A stretch of DNA of 25,253 nt, taken from contig SLFZ01000117.1 of the NCBI GenBank assembly GCA_007123975.1, positions 1 to 25,253 of the forward strand, read 5' to 3'. This document shows, piece by piece, positions 7,527 through 15,473 of this stretch; position 1 is the stretch's first letter, and every line of letters begins with the position of its first letter. The notes beneath the pieces are model-generated. The model was given only the letters and a program-made list of their open reading frames with translations, was not told the origin of the DNA and did no database searches. The translations under genes were made by a program, and so were the position numbers. This DNA is from Candidatus Izemoplasma sp. GTDB lineage: Bacteria > Bacillota_I > Bacilli_A > Izemoplasmatales > Izemoplasmataceae.

Positions 7527-9176
7527 ATGAAGTGGAACAAGCACATCGCGCTGATGGTTTGCGCCGTGTATGGCATCTTTGGTGTCACGTGGATTATTCT
7601 CACGGATTGGCTAATTGACGTCTATTTTAATGACTTCGTGTTCTATAGCACCATCAAAGGATTGATTTTCATCTTTCTTTCCGTCTTAATCATCTACTTC
7701 ACCGTGCGCCGTGAGGTTGACAAGCGCCTTGCGGTGGAAGGCGAGTTAGCTTCTGAAATTGCGCAAAAAGATGCGATGAAACGCGTGATTGTCGATGAGA
7801 CGCGCCGCTTGCACAAACTGATCGATGCCTCCCCAATTCCGATGCTTCTTCACGCCGAAAACAAACGCATTTTACGCGTCAGTCAAAGCTTTGTGGATCT
7901 GACAGGCTTCGACCGCGAGTCGGTCCCAACCATCAACGCGTGGATTAAAAAGGCGTTTCGCGACCGCGCGGGGGCGATGACCAACCACTTTGAAAAACTT
8001 TATTCCATCACCTCCAGCTTGCATGATGGAACCCATGCCGTCTACACCGGCGATGGGAAACGGTTGCTTTGGGACATGTATTCCGCCTATGCAGGAAGCG
8101 ATGAAAACGGACTTCGCAATGTGTTGACGATGGCCGTGGACCGCACGCAAGTGAAAAAATACGAAACCTCCATCGAACAACAAAGCCGCACCGACGCGTT
8201 AACCGATGTATACAACCGAAAGTTTTTCACCCAGCACCGCGAAGACCTCGATACGCCCTACCTGCTTCTTTTGGCTGACATCAACGGGCTTAAACTCATC
8301 AACGATTTATACGGCCATGAAAAGGGCGATGCGTTGCTTAAGTTTTTCGCGAGTCTGTTGAAGTTGCATTTGCCGAAAGAAGCAACGATTTTCCGTCTGT
8401 CAGGCGATGAGTTCGCCGTCACGTTGCCGGCGTCGTTTGCCAAAAAGCTCTCTGACATCATGAAAACAATCCAAAAAAGCATGCTGGAAAACGAATTTTT
8501 CGATATCCAAGTCTCGGCCTCTTTTGGCTACGCCATCAACGACGAGAGCCGCACACACGACCAAACCTACTACGAAGCGGAAAACAACCTGTTGACCTAC
8601 AAAACCCATCACAAAGGACCGTATGAAAAACTCATCCTGCGCACGATGCTTCACAACCTCTTCGCACGCAGCGACGAAACCAACGATCACGTCAACGACA
8701 TGCTAAAACTGGCCAAAAAACTCGAAAAAACCGTCGACCTATCCGAGAAAGAAAAACAAGAACTTGAGCTGCTGATTAAGATTCATGACATCGGCAAAAT
8801 CCATGTCGATCAAAACCTCTTCCGTTTGACGCGTCGTTTAACGGACAAAGAACTTGATGAAGTGCGTCGCCATCCTGAATACGGCTACCGCATCACCGCC
8901 GCAACACCGCAGCTCAAGTCCGTATCCTACGCGGTGCTCACGCACCACGAAAACGTCGATGGCTCGGGGTACCCGTTTGGCCTAGAAGGCAAAGACATCC
9001 CAAAAATCGCAAAGTTGCTTCGCATCATCGATTCCTACGACACGATGGTGAAAGGGCGTCCATACAAAGAAAAAACGACCCCTGAAAAGGCCGTCATGGA
9101 ACTCAAACGCCTCGCTGGCAAACACTACGACCGGGAACTGGTCGACGCGTTTGTGCAGGCGATTGAAGCACCCTAA
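7527..9176 (+). CDS. Membrane PAS-GGDEF-HD-GYP cyclic-di-GMP turnover protein
   Basis: 549 residues from ATG 7527, chosen because AAAGGG lies nine bases upstream and the earlier ATG precedes the predicted transcription start. There are two membrane helices (about 6-30 and 40-60) and a PAS-like segment (about 92-205). The GGDEF domain (about 222-365) has signature SGDEF at 292-296, a tolerated variant of the diguanylate cyclase site. The RxxD inhibitory site five residues upstream is absent. The HD-GYP phosphodiesterase domain (about 372-549) is complete: HDIGKI (420-425), HPEYG (449-453), HHENVDGSGYP (473-483). So it may both make and hydrolyse c-di-GMP; the intact HD-GYP suggests hydrolysis is at least possible. 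The gene ends 11 bp from the convergent tRNA-Leu with no terminator between them. Confidence 0.93.
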   Translation: MKWNKHIALMVCAVYGIFGVTWIILTDWLIDVYFNDFVFYSTIKGLIFIFLSVLIIYFTVRREVDKRLAVEGELASEIAQKDAMKRVIVDETRRLHKLIDASPIPMLLHAENKRILRVSQSFVDLTGFDRESVPTINAWIKKAFRDRAGAMTNHFEKLYSITSSLHDGTHAVYTGDGKRLLWDMYSAYAGSDENGLRNVLTMAVDRTQVKKYETSIEQQSRTDALTDVYNRKFFTQHREDLDTPYLLLLADINGLKLINDLYGHEKGDALLKFFASLLKLHLPKEATIFRLSGDEFAVTLPASFAKKLSDIMKTIQKSMLENEFFDIQVSASFGYAINDESRTHDQTYYEAENNLLTYKTHHKGPYEKLILRTMLHNLFARSDETNDHVNDMLKLAKKLEKTVDLSEKEKQELELLIKIHDIGKIHVDQNLFRLTRRLTDKELDEVRRHPEYGYRITAATPQLKSVSYAVLTHHENVDGSGYPFGLEGKDIPKIAKLLRIIDSYDTMVKGRPYKEKTTPEKAVMELKRLAGKHYDRELVDAFVQAIEAP

Positions 9177-9187
9177 GCATAAAAAAA

Positions 9188-9271
9188 TACCAGCAGTCGG
9201 AGTCGAACCGACACGGACGTAAGTCCACCAGATTTTGAGTCTAGCGCGTCTACCAGTTCCGCCATGCTGGC
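9188..9271 (-). tRNA. tRNA-Leu(CAA)
   Basis: Class II cloverleaf of 84 nt. The acceptor arms GCCAGCA and TGCTGGT pair with a G-U at the first position. The D-arm contains GGTAGACGC. The anticodon stem CTAGA/TCTGG encloses loop CTCAAAA, so the anticodon is CAA (reads UUG). The long variable arm GGAC-TTAC-GTCC is as expected for tRNA-Leu, and the T-loop is GGTTCGACTCC. The discriminator base is A and the 3' CCA is not encoded, so a CCA-adding enzyme is needed. Seven Ts follow immediately on the minus strand (9187-9181). Confidence 0.96.
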
Positions 9272-9287
9272 TTGTTTTGCAAATCCC

Positions 9288-9315
9288 ATTATAACACAAA
9301 AAGAAGAAACGTCAC
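9288..9315 (-). promoter_or_regulatory. tRNA-Leu promoter
   Basis: The minus strand has TATAAT (9293-9288) preceded by TGTGT, a full extended -10. The best -35 is GTGACG (9315-9310) at 16-bp spacing. That -35 falls in the loop and closing bases of the terminator hairpin at 9298-9336. Confidence 0.7.
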
Positions 9316-9336
9316 GCGTTTCTTCTTTTATTTTTT
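9298..9336. terminator. Bidirectional terminator (FadR-type gene on minus, GGDEF/HD-GYP on plus)
   Basis: A perfect 13-bp stem (9299-9311 with 9317-9329) with a 5-nt loop. On the minus strand it follows the regulator gene and ends in T residues. On the plus strand it is followed by ATTTTTT. It is the first terminator met by plus-strand transcripts of the GGDEF/HD-GYP gene after they cross the tRNA in antisense. Confidence 0.8.
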
Positions 9337-9346
9337 ACTGCAATGG

Positions 9347-10060
9347 CTATCGCTTGCGTTGTCTGCGGATCGCTTCGTATTGGCTCTCTTGGTTGTACTC
9401 GCAGACAAACGTGTCAATGATGTCTTCAAGGTGACGAAGGGTGAAGATTTTCGCGAGGTCGGAATCCTTGTGAATGATGGCATCGTAGATTTTTCGGTGT
9501 TCGACGATGCGCGCGGTGTTCATGACCTTGTTGTAGTTTTGGCGAAGCGTCTTTTGAATGACATCCCATGTGATGAGGTTGATGTTGTGTAGAAAGCGGT
9601 TTTTTGAATACTTCGAAATCAGCAGGTGAAACTTTTTGTCAAGCGCAAAGAAATCGCCATCGTCTTCGAGGTGTTCCATGTCTTCGACAATCTCAGCCAG
9701 TTTACGAATGCCGGCTTCGGTGATGTTTTTTGCGCACAGCTGTACGGCGAGCGAATCAAGCGCACGACGGATCTCAAGCAGTTCGAGGTAATCGGTGTTG
9801 TGAAGCAGCGTCGGCGTAAAAACCGACAGGTAGTTTTCACTGCTCGGTTTGTTGACGTAGGTTCCTCCGCCTTTTTTCTTGCTGACGAGTCCAATGGCGA
9901 CGAGTTTTTCAATCCCCGCGCGTACCGAGACGCGGCTGACGCCGAGAATATCGCATAACTTTGCTTCGCTCGGAAGGCGTTCGCCCGGTTTAATCTCGCC
10001 GCTGATGACGAGTTCTTCAATGTAATCGTAGACAATTTGGCTTTTGCTCTTCTTTTTCAT
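9347..10060 (-). CDS. GntR-family transcriptional regulator, FadR/FCD subfamily
   Basis: 237 residues from the ATG at 10060, chosen because GGAGGT lies six bases upstream. The two earlier in-frame ATGs at 10081 and 10078 overlap the -10 of the promoter. The N-terminal winged helix-turn-helix spans about 7-70 (SGEIKPGERLPSEAKLCDILGVSRVSVRAGIEKL in family terms, wing GGGTYV). The C-terminal FCD domain (about 90-225) keeps the metal-binding set Asp141-x3-His145, His188 and His210, so it probably senses a small carboxylate or sugar acid through a bound metal. No catabolic genes adjoin it, so the effector cannot be inferred. It is monocistronic with its own terminator. Confidence 0.92.
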   Translation of the reverse strand: MKKKSKSQIVYDYIEELVISGEIKPGERLPSEAKLCDILGVSRVSVRAGIEKLVAIGLVSKKKGGGTYVNKPSSENYLSVFTPTLLHNTDYLELLEIRRALDSLAVQLCAKNITEAGIRKLAEIVEDMEHLEDDGDFFALDKKFHLLISKYSKNRFLHNINLITWDVIQKTLRQNYNKVMNTARIVEHRKIYDAIIHKDSDLAKIFTLRHLEDIIDTFVCEYNQESQYEAIRRQRKR

Positions 10061-10079
10061 CGCGGCACCTCCGACCATC

Positions 10080-10133
10080 ATTATAGCATAGGCATCAAAA
10101 AAAGAAAACGACTTATATTACAACTATACCACA
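10080..10133 (-). promoter_or_regulatory. Two extended -10 promoters upstream of the FadR-type regulator
   Basis: The proximal element is TATGCTATAAT (-10 at 10085-10080, TATG at 10090-10087), predicting a start near 10073 and a leader of only about 13 nt that begins at the ribosome binding site. The distal element is TGTGGTATAGT (-10 at 10128-10123). Between and around them lies a direct repeat of ACAACT on the plus strand (10120-10136), a possible operator for autoregulation. No good -35 hexamers are seen. Confidence 0.5.
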
Positions 10134-10140
10134 ACTCGGC

Positions 10141-10166
10141 AAAAAAGAAACCCCGTGAGTGGGGTT
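10141..10166 (-). terminator. Terminator of the reductase-DUF2892 operon
   Basis: AACCCC (10149-10154) pairs with GGGGTT (10161-10166) around a 6-nt loop, followed on the minus strand by TCTTTTTT. The TAA stop of the DUF2892 gene (10167-10165) overlaps the stem. Confidence 0.8.
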
Positions 10167-10371
10167 AGTCTTCTTCGGTTTTAATTTTGCATGTGTTGAC
10201 GCCGAACACGCGGTACAATCCACACCATGAGATGGCGGCGGTGAACGCGAGAATGGTCGCCGGAATCAACAGCCACCACCAGTTGCCTTGGAAAATGGCG
10301 GCGATGACGACGAGGACGATCGCGAGGATGTACCGTGCGGCTTGGTCAACTCGCCCAACGTTTTGCTTCAT
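10165..10371 (-). CDS. Small DUF2892 (YgaP-like) inner membrane protein
   Basis: 68 residues. Two closely spaced hydrophobic helices (about 13-28 and 31-50) are joined by GNWWW, followed by CGLYRVFGVNTC, the characteristic Cys-x10-Cys end of DUF2892 proteins. In E. coli YgaP such a domain is fused to a rhodanese, linking the family to sulfane-sulfur handling. Its ATG overlaps the TGA of the upstream flavoprotein gene (ATGA), so the two are translationally coupled, which fits a sulfur/CoA redox role. The exact function is unknown. Confidence 0.88.
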   Translation of the reverse strand: MKQNVGRVDQAARYILAIVLVVIAAIFQGNWWWLLIPATILAFTAAISWCGLYRVFGVNTCKIKTEED

Positions 10372-11720
10372 TGGGTTTTCCCTCCTTTGCGTGTGCTTGG
10401 TTTCACTTGCATGCAGGCGATTTGCAAGGGATCGTAGACGGGTGAAAACGGTGGTGCGTAGGCAAGATCATAACGGGCAAAGGCATCGGCGCTTAGACCT
10501 GCCCCAATCGCCGTGGCGATGGTGTTGATGCGGAGTGCGACGCCGGCTTCACCAACCATGTCGGCGCCGAGCAAACGGGCATCGCTTGGGTCGGTGTAGA
10601 TCGCAAGGTCAACGCGTTTTGAATCAGGGTAGTAGCCCGATTTATCACGCGCTTTCACCCGCGTTTCATCGACCGCCATGTTGGCCGCTTCGGCGGTCGC
10701 AAGGTTTAATCCGACCCGTGCGACTTCGAGGTTGAAGGCTTTGAGCATGGTCGAGCCGATGACGCCATCGAACCCAGTGGGCACCTCGGCGATGTGTTCA
10801 GCAACAACCCGGCCAGCTTTGTTGGCGTGGGTTCCAAGCGGCACAAACGCCGGTTTGCCAGTGAGCTTGTGTGGGTAGGCCACGCAATCGCCCGCGGCGT
10901 ATACGCCCCTCACGTTGGTGCGCATCATTGAATCAACGACAATGGCGCCGGCTTCTGTTGTTTCAATGGCACCGTTTAAAAACCCGGTGTTCGGTCGTAT
11001 GCCGACGGCTTCGATCACAAGATCGGTGACGATTCGCTTTGTCGGCGTCACAACATGGACGCGCGATTCCTTTTCTTCATAGGCGGTGACGCGTTCGTTG
11101 GTGTGAAGTGTGACATCGTGTGCCGCTAAGGTTTTTTGCACGGCGTCCGACACAAAGGGAGAAAAGGTCGACAAGACCCGCTCAGCCGCTTCGATGATGG
11201 TGACGTCTTTTCCTAAGGCATGCACGTTTTCAGCGATTTCGATGCCGATGTAGCCACCGCCGACGATGGTGACGTGGCGCACGTTTGGGTCGTTGAGCGC
11301 GTCGCGTAAGCCACGTGCATCCTCAAGCGTGCTGAGGGTGTGGATGCGATTCAAATCACGACCCGGAACGTCAAGTCTTATTGGGCTTGCACCGGTGGCG
11401 ATGACCAAGCGGTCGTAATCGATGTCGACCCGGTCGCCATCGCGCATCGCGTGGACACGTTGATTGTCTGTGTCGATGCCGATGACCTCGTGTTCGGTGC
11501 GCACGTCGATGCCGGTGTCTTCAAAATCTCGCTTGGTGCGGGCGATGAGTTTTGCTTCATCAGGAATTAGCCCTGATAGATAATACGGCATGCCGCAGGC
11601 GCCATAGCTTAAATCACGGCCTTTTTCCAAGACGACGATGTCCATCTCAGGACGCAAGCGTTTAAGCTTACTGGCGGCGCTCATGCCGGCGGCGACGCCG
11701 CCGATGATAACGGTACGCAT
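10368..11720 (-). CDS. CoA-disulfide reductase-like pyridine nucleotide-disulfide oxidoreductase
   Basis: About 450 residues. FAD-binding VIIGGVAAGMSAA is at the N-terminus. A single redox Cys (Cys42 in SYGACGMPYYLSG) matches the CoADR/NADH-oxidase/NADH-persulfide-reductase group, which uses one Cys and not a CxxxxC pair. The NAD(P)H motif is VGGGYIGIE, the second FAD motif is GVYAAGDC, and the dimerisation domain ends in DLAYAPPFSPVYDP, which has the Tyr residues typical of CoA-disulfide reductases. Substrate could be CoA disulfide, CoA persulfide, polysulfide or O2; the sequence does not decide. The start is ambiguous: ATG at 11720 fits family N-termini and lies ten bases from AAAGGA; ATG 11726 and GTG 11729 are alternatives. 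It is the first gene of an operon with the DUF2892 gene. Confidence 0.88.
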   Translation of the reverse strand: MRTVIIGGVAAGMSAASKLKRLRPEMDIVVLEKGRDLSYGACGMPYYLSGLIPDEAKLIARTKRDFEDTGIDVRTEHEVIGIDTDNQRVHAMRDGDRVDIDYDRLVIATGASPIRLDVPGRDLNRIHTLSTLEDARGLRDALNDPNVRHVTIVGGGYIGIEIAENVHALGKDVTIIEAAERVLSTFSPFVSDAVQKTLAAHDVTLHTNERVTAYEEKESRVHVVTPTKRIVTDLVIEAVGIRPNTGFLNGAIETTEAGAIVVDSMMRTNVRGVYAAGDCVAYPHKLTGKPAFVPLGTHANKAGRVVAEHIAEVPTGFDGVIGSTMLKAFNLEVARVGLNLATAEAANMAVDETRVKARDKSGYYPDSKRVDLAIYTDPSDARLLGADMVGEAGVALRINTIATAIGAGLSADAFARYDLAYAPPFSPVYDPLQIACMQVKPSTRKGGKTQ

Positions 11721-11741
11721 TGGCATCACTTCCTTTACCCC

Positions 11742-11753
11742 AGTTTAGCATAC
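11742..11753 (-). promoter_or_regulatory. Extended -10 promoter of the CoA-disulfide reductase-like gene
   Basis: The minus strand reads GTATGCTAAACT; -10 TAAACT at 11747-11742 with the TATG extension. No -35 is apparent. The predicted start near 11735 places the ribosome binding site at the very 5' end of the message. Confidence 0.5.
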
Positions 11754-11785
11754 ATTTCAAACTGGCGAGGCAAAAACGCTGAATG

Positions 11786-11816
11786 AAAAAATCCCGGCCA
11801 AATTGACCGGGATTTT
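11786..11816 (-). terminator. Terminator of the first ABC exporter operon
   Basis: A 10-bp stem (11788-11797 with 11807-11816), extended inside the loop by CAA/TTG, followed on the minus strand by TTTTTT (11791-11786). It lies three bases after the TAA of the exporter gene. Confidence 0.85.
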
Positions 11817-11819
11817 GCC

Positions 11820-13622
11820 TTATTGAAATTGATTGGTGTAGAGTTTGTGGTAAAGGCCACGTTGTTTAATGAGGTTCTCGTGCGTGCCTTCTTCCATGAT
11901 TTTTCCGTGTTCGAGCACGAGGATTTTGTCGGCGTTGACGATGGTCGATAGCCGGTGGGCAATGACGAACGTTGTGCGCCCTTCCATCACGGTTTCAATC
12001 GCGCGTTGGATGACTTTCTCGGTTTGCGTGTCCACGCTTGATGTGGCTTCATCGAGAATGAGGATGCGCGGGTCGGCAAGCAAGGCGCGGGCGAAGCTGA
12101 TCAGCTGTTTCTGACCGACGCTAAGGCGGGCGCCGCCTTCACCGACTTCGGTGTCATAACCGTCTTCAAACTCGCGGATGAAGGCGTCGGCCTCCACCAT
12201 CTTCGCGGCCTCGACGACTTCCTCGTCGGTGGCGTCGAGCTTCCCGTAACGGATGTTTTCGCGAATCGTGCCGCTGAAAAGGTGCGGCGATTGAAGCACG
12301 TAGCCAAGTTTATCGTGCAACCAGGCAATGGAGCGGTCCTTCATCGGTTTTCCGTCGATGAGGATTTGGCCTCCGGTTGGTTCATAGAAACGGCATACGA
12401 GGTTGACGATGGTGCTTTTTCCGGCGCCGGTGTGCCCTACTAGGGCCACGCTTTGGCCGCGCGTGACATCGAGGTTGAAGTTTTCGAGCACCGTCTCACC
12501 CTTCTTGTACTTGAACGTGACATGATCAAACGTCACGTCACCGTGCAAGGGCTCCCAGTTGTCTTTGAGCGGGTTGTCGAAGGTGCCGTAGCGCTCGATG
12601 ACGTCTGGATGGTCGGTGATGTCGACGTCTTGTTCGATGAGGCTCAAGACGCGTTCGGCGCTGGCTTGAGCTTGTTGGAAGCGTGCTAGAATGGTCGCAA
12701 GCATCATCACGGGTTCAAAGAACTGTCCGACGTAGCTGACAAACACGTAAAGCAGCCCGACGGTAAAGAGTTCGTTCGTCGTGACCTCGAGGCCACCAAA
12801 GTAAAACACGAGGGCGGTGGCGATCGAGGCGATGAAGAGGATGGAGGGGAAGTACAGCCCGGCGAACACGGCGGCGCGAATCGAATGCGATTTCATGCGG
12901 GAGGTTAACCGATCGAACTCGTTGTAGTTGCTTTCTTCGAGCACGAGGGTCTTGGTGGTTTTGGCGCCACCGATGCCTTCGTTGAACGCACCGGTGATTT
13001 TCGAGTTTTGTTTGCGGATTTCGCGGAAGGCTTTCAAGATGCGCTTGCGGAAATAGATGCTGACATAGATTAAGAGCGGCAACACACTTAAAGTAATCGC
13101 GGCGAGTTTGGCGTTGACGACAAACATCACGATGGTGATGCCCACCATCATTAAAAGACCCCAAGACAAGTCGATTAAGCCCCAACTCAAAATGTCGCTC
13201 AAGTTGCGTGAGTCGCTGGTCATGCGCGCCATGATCCATCCTACCGGTGTGCGGTCGTAATAGACAAAGGGCAGTTCCTGAAGTTTGTGGAACGCATCCT
13301 TACGGATTGAGTAAGCGAGTTCGACTTGGATGCGTCCGGCGTGGATGATGAAGGTGTAGATCATGGTGACAATCACCACCACGTAAACCGCGAACAGGCC
13401 GATAAAGATGGGCAAGCGGTCGATGCGGTCTTCTTCGATGATGCCGTCGATCGCAAAGCGGTTTAGCAAGGGATAGGCGACGTCGAGAAACGCCAGCATC
13501 ACCACGGCGCACATGCCGATGATGAAATGCTTCTTGAGCGGTTTCATGTAGCGGAATATTTTCTTCCATACCGTTAGGTCAAAGGACGTGTCGGTGTAGG
13601 ATTCTTCTTCGAAGTAACTCAT
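11820..13622 (-). CDS. Heterodimeric ABC exporter, canonical-site half (multidrug type)
   Basis: 600 residues, one membrane domain of six helices (about 30-320) fused to an ATPase domain. Walker A is GHTGAGKST (396-404), Q-loop Gln444, Walker B LILDE with catalytic Glu525, and H-loop His556. The signature is LSVGQ (500-504), where the family normally has LSGGQ. With the partner at 13619-15433, whose Walker B ends in Asp, this gives one canonical and one degenerate composite ATP site, as in BmrCD, LmrCD and TM287/288. The ATG overlaps the partner's TGA (ATGA). Probable role is export of drugs or lipids across the cytoplasmic membrane; substrate unknown. Confidence 0.95.
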   Translation of the reverse strand: MSYFEEESYTDTSFDLTVWKKIFRYMKPLKKHFIIGMCAVVMLAFLDVAYPLLNRFAIDGIIEEDRIDRLPIFIGLFAVYVVVIVTMIYTFIIHAGRIQVELAYSIRKDAFHKLQELPFVYYDRTPVGWIMARMTSDSRNLSDILSWGLIDLSWGLLMMVGITIVMFVVNAKLAAITLSVLPLLIYVSIYFRKRILKAFREIRKQNSKITGAFNEGIGGAKTTKTLVLEESNYNEFDRLTSRMKSHSIRAAVFAGLYFPSILFIASIATALVFYFGGLEVTTNELFTVGLLYVFVSYVGQFFEPVMMLATILARFQQAQASAERVLSLIEQDVDITDHPDVIERYGTFDNPLKDNWEPLHGDVTFDHVTFKYKKGETVLENFNLDVTRGQSVALVGHTGAGKSTIVNLVCRFYEPTGGQILIDGKPMKDRSIAWLHDKLGYVLQSPHLFSGTIRENIRYGKLDATDEEVVEAAKMVEADAFIREFEDGYDTEVGEGGARLSVGQKQLISFARALLADPRILILDEATSSVDTQTEKVIQRAIETVMEGRTTFVIAHRLSTIVNADKILVLEHGKIMEEGTHENLIKQRGLYHKLYTNQFQ

Positions 13623-15433
13623 TGTTTTTCACTCCTTTGCCCGCGTTTTTGGTAATCGTAGGCAATCGACGATTGGATGTCCCAAAGTTCTGCATACAAG
13701 CCGTCTTTGGCAAGCAGCGATTCGTGGGTCCCCTCTTCGATAATTTCGCCCTGGTCGAGGACGATGATTTTGTCGGCCGCCTTGGCGGTGACGATGCGGT
13801 GGGTGATGATGAACACGGTCGTGTCTTTCCAGTAATGGTTGAGGGCGCGGCGAATTTGGATGTCGGTTTCAGTGTCCACGGCCGACAGCGAGTCGTCAAA
13901 GATCAACACGGGTTTATTATCAAGCAACATCCGCGCAATCGCCACGCGTTGTTTTTGGCCACCCGATAGGGTGACACCGCGTTCGCCGACGACGGTGTCG
14001 TAGCCGGCTTCAAAGTTGACGATGTCATCGTGGATGCGAGCGATGGACGCCGCATTGTGTACCTTCTTCTCATCGGCGTTTTTGTTCATGATGCCGATGT
14101 TGTCGTAGATGGATTTTGAGTACAAGAAAGGTTCTTGTAAGATGATGCCAACGTGCTGACGGAGGTGTTTTTTGTTGATGGTTTTGATGTCGGTTCCATC
14201 AAAGAGGATGCGTCCTCCTTGGTTTTCAAGCAGGCGAACCATCAAGTTGATGAGCGTCGATTTGCCGCTGCCGGTCTTGCCGACGATGGCGATGGTTTCC
14301 CCCGATTTAACCTTAAATGAGACGTTTTTAAGCAACGGTTTCGGATCGTCGTCAAACTGGAACGTCACGTTATCGAACTCGACATCGCCGGCGATTGGCG
14401 GTGTGCCCCCATCGTCGTCTTCGTGTTCGTCCTTTTGCGTGACGATTTCATCGATGCGGTCGAGCGCGACCGTCGTTTTACCAAACTCACCGATAATCCG
14501 ACCGAGTTGACGAAGCGGCCAGACGATGAGGCCGACGAATGTCAAGAAAGCGATGAACTGTCCGGGGGTCATCTGGCCGGTTAGGGTGAAATAAGCACCA
14601 AACGACGCGGTGAGGGCGTATTGGATGAAGATGACGAAGTCGGTTGCGCTCCAAAACGTCGCCATCAGTTTAAGCAGCGAAAACGATTCTTTTCGGTACT
14701 CGCTTGAGGTTTCTTCGAACTTGTCAATTTCGTGGTTTTCATTCGCAAACGCCTTCACCACACGAATGCCGGTGACGTTTTCTTGCAGTGTGGTGGTCAT
14801 CCGCGCTTCCGATTCTTCCACGCGTTTGAACACTTTTTTCACGTAGTTGAAGTAGATTAAAGCCGATGTGAACACGATTGGAGAAGTCGCGAGCGTAATC
14901 AGGGTGAGTGACATGTTCATCCGAGACATCTGGTAGATGGCAAAAGAAACAAGGAAAATAAGGCGCATGACCTCAATCAGCATCTCCGCCAAAAACATCC
15001 TAAACGTGTCGACATCGGTGGTCGAACGCTGGATGAGATCGCCGGTGTCGGCTTTGGTGTGGTAGCTGAACGATAGGTTTTGAAGTTTGTTGTAGATGGT
15101 ATTGCGCAAGCCGTAAGCAACGCGTTCGGCAAACATTGCGATGAGCACACGGTGCGCGAAAAAGAACACGACGCGCACGAGCGTGAACACAACGGAAAAG
15201 ATTGCCACAAGCATAAGCGATTGGCGTAAGGTGTCGCCTTCAACGAAGTACCGGATGAAACCCGGCAGCGACGAGGCGTCGGGGTCGTCGCCAAAGATGG
15301 CGTCGACGATGTGTTGGATGAACAAGGGGGTGAGGGTTCTAAAATACTGAAGCACAATCAAGATGACGACTGCGCCGATGTAAAGGTGCAGATGCCCCTT
15401 CATCCATTTCGTAAATTGTTTGAGACGTTTCAT
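13619..15433 (-). CDS. Heterodimeric ABC exporter, degenerate-site half (multidrug type)
   Basis: 604 residues from the ATG at 15433, chosen because AGGAGG lies eight bases upstream; an in-frame ATG further upstream lies across the leader terminator and is rejected. Six membrane helices (about 15-315) precede the ATPase domain. Walker A is GKTGSGKST (385-393), Q-loop Gln433, signature LSGGQ (489-493). Walker B is LIFDD with Asp514 where an active ATPase has Glu, so the site built from this chain's Walker motifs and the partner's LSVGQ is degenerate. A short acidic stretch (EHEDDDGG, about 336-343) links the domains. It is preceded by a leader ORF and an intrinsic terminator (15474-15626), suggesting attenuation control. 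Confidence 0.95.
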   Translation of the reverse strand: MKRLKQFTKWMKGHLHLYIGAVVILIVLQYFRTLTPLFIQHIVDAIFGDDPDASSLPGFIRYFVEGDTLRQSLMLVAIFSVVFTLVRVVFFFAHRVLIAMFAERVAYGLRNTIYNKLQNLSFSYHTKADTGDLIQRSTTDVDTFRMFLAEMLIEVMRLIFLVSFAIYQMSRMNMSLTLITLATSPIVFTSALIYFNYVKKVFKRVEESEARMTTTLQENVTGIRVVKAFANENHEIDKFEETSSEYRKESFSLLKLMATFWSATDFVIFIQYALTASFGAYFTLTGQMTPGQFIAFLTFVGLIVWPLRQLGRIIGEFGKTTVALDRIDEIVTQKDEHEDDDGGTPPIAGDVEFDNVTFQFDDDPKPLLKNVSFKVKSGETIAIVGKTGSGKSTLINLMVRLLENQGGRILFDGTDIKTINKKHLRQHVGIILQEPFLYSKSIYDNIGIMNKNADEKKVHNAASIARIHDDIVNFEAGYDTVVGERGVTLSGGQKQRVAIARMLLDNKPVLIFDDSLSAVDTETDIQIRRALNHYWKDTTVFIITHRIVTAKAADKIIVLDQGEIIEEGTHESLLAKDGLYAELWDIQSSIAYDYQKRGQRSEKQ

Positions 15434-15473
15434 GTCAGGGTCCTCCTGTGGTCGGGTTGATCGTTTATGGCAT

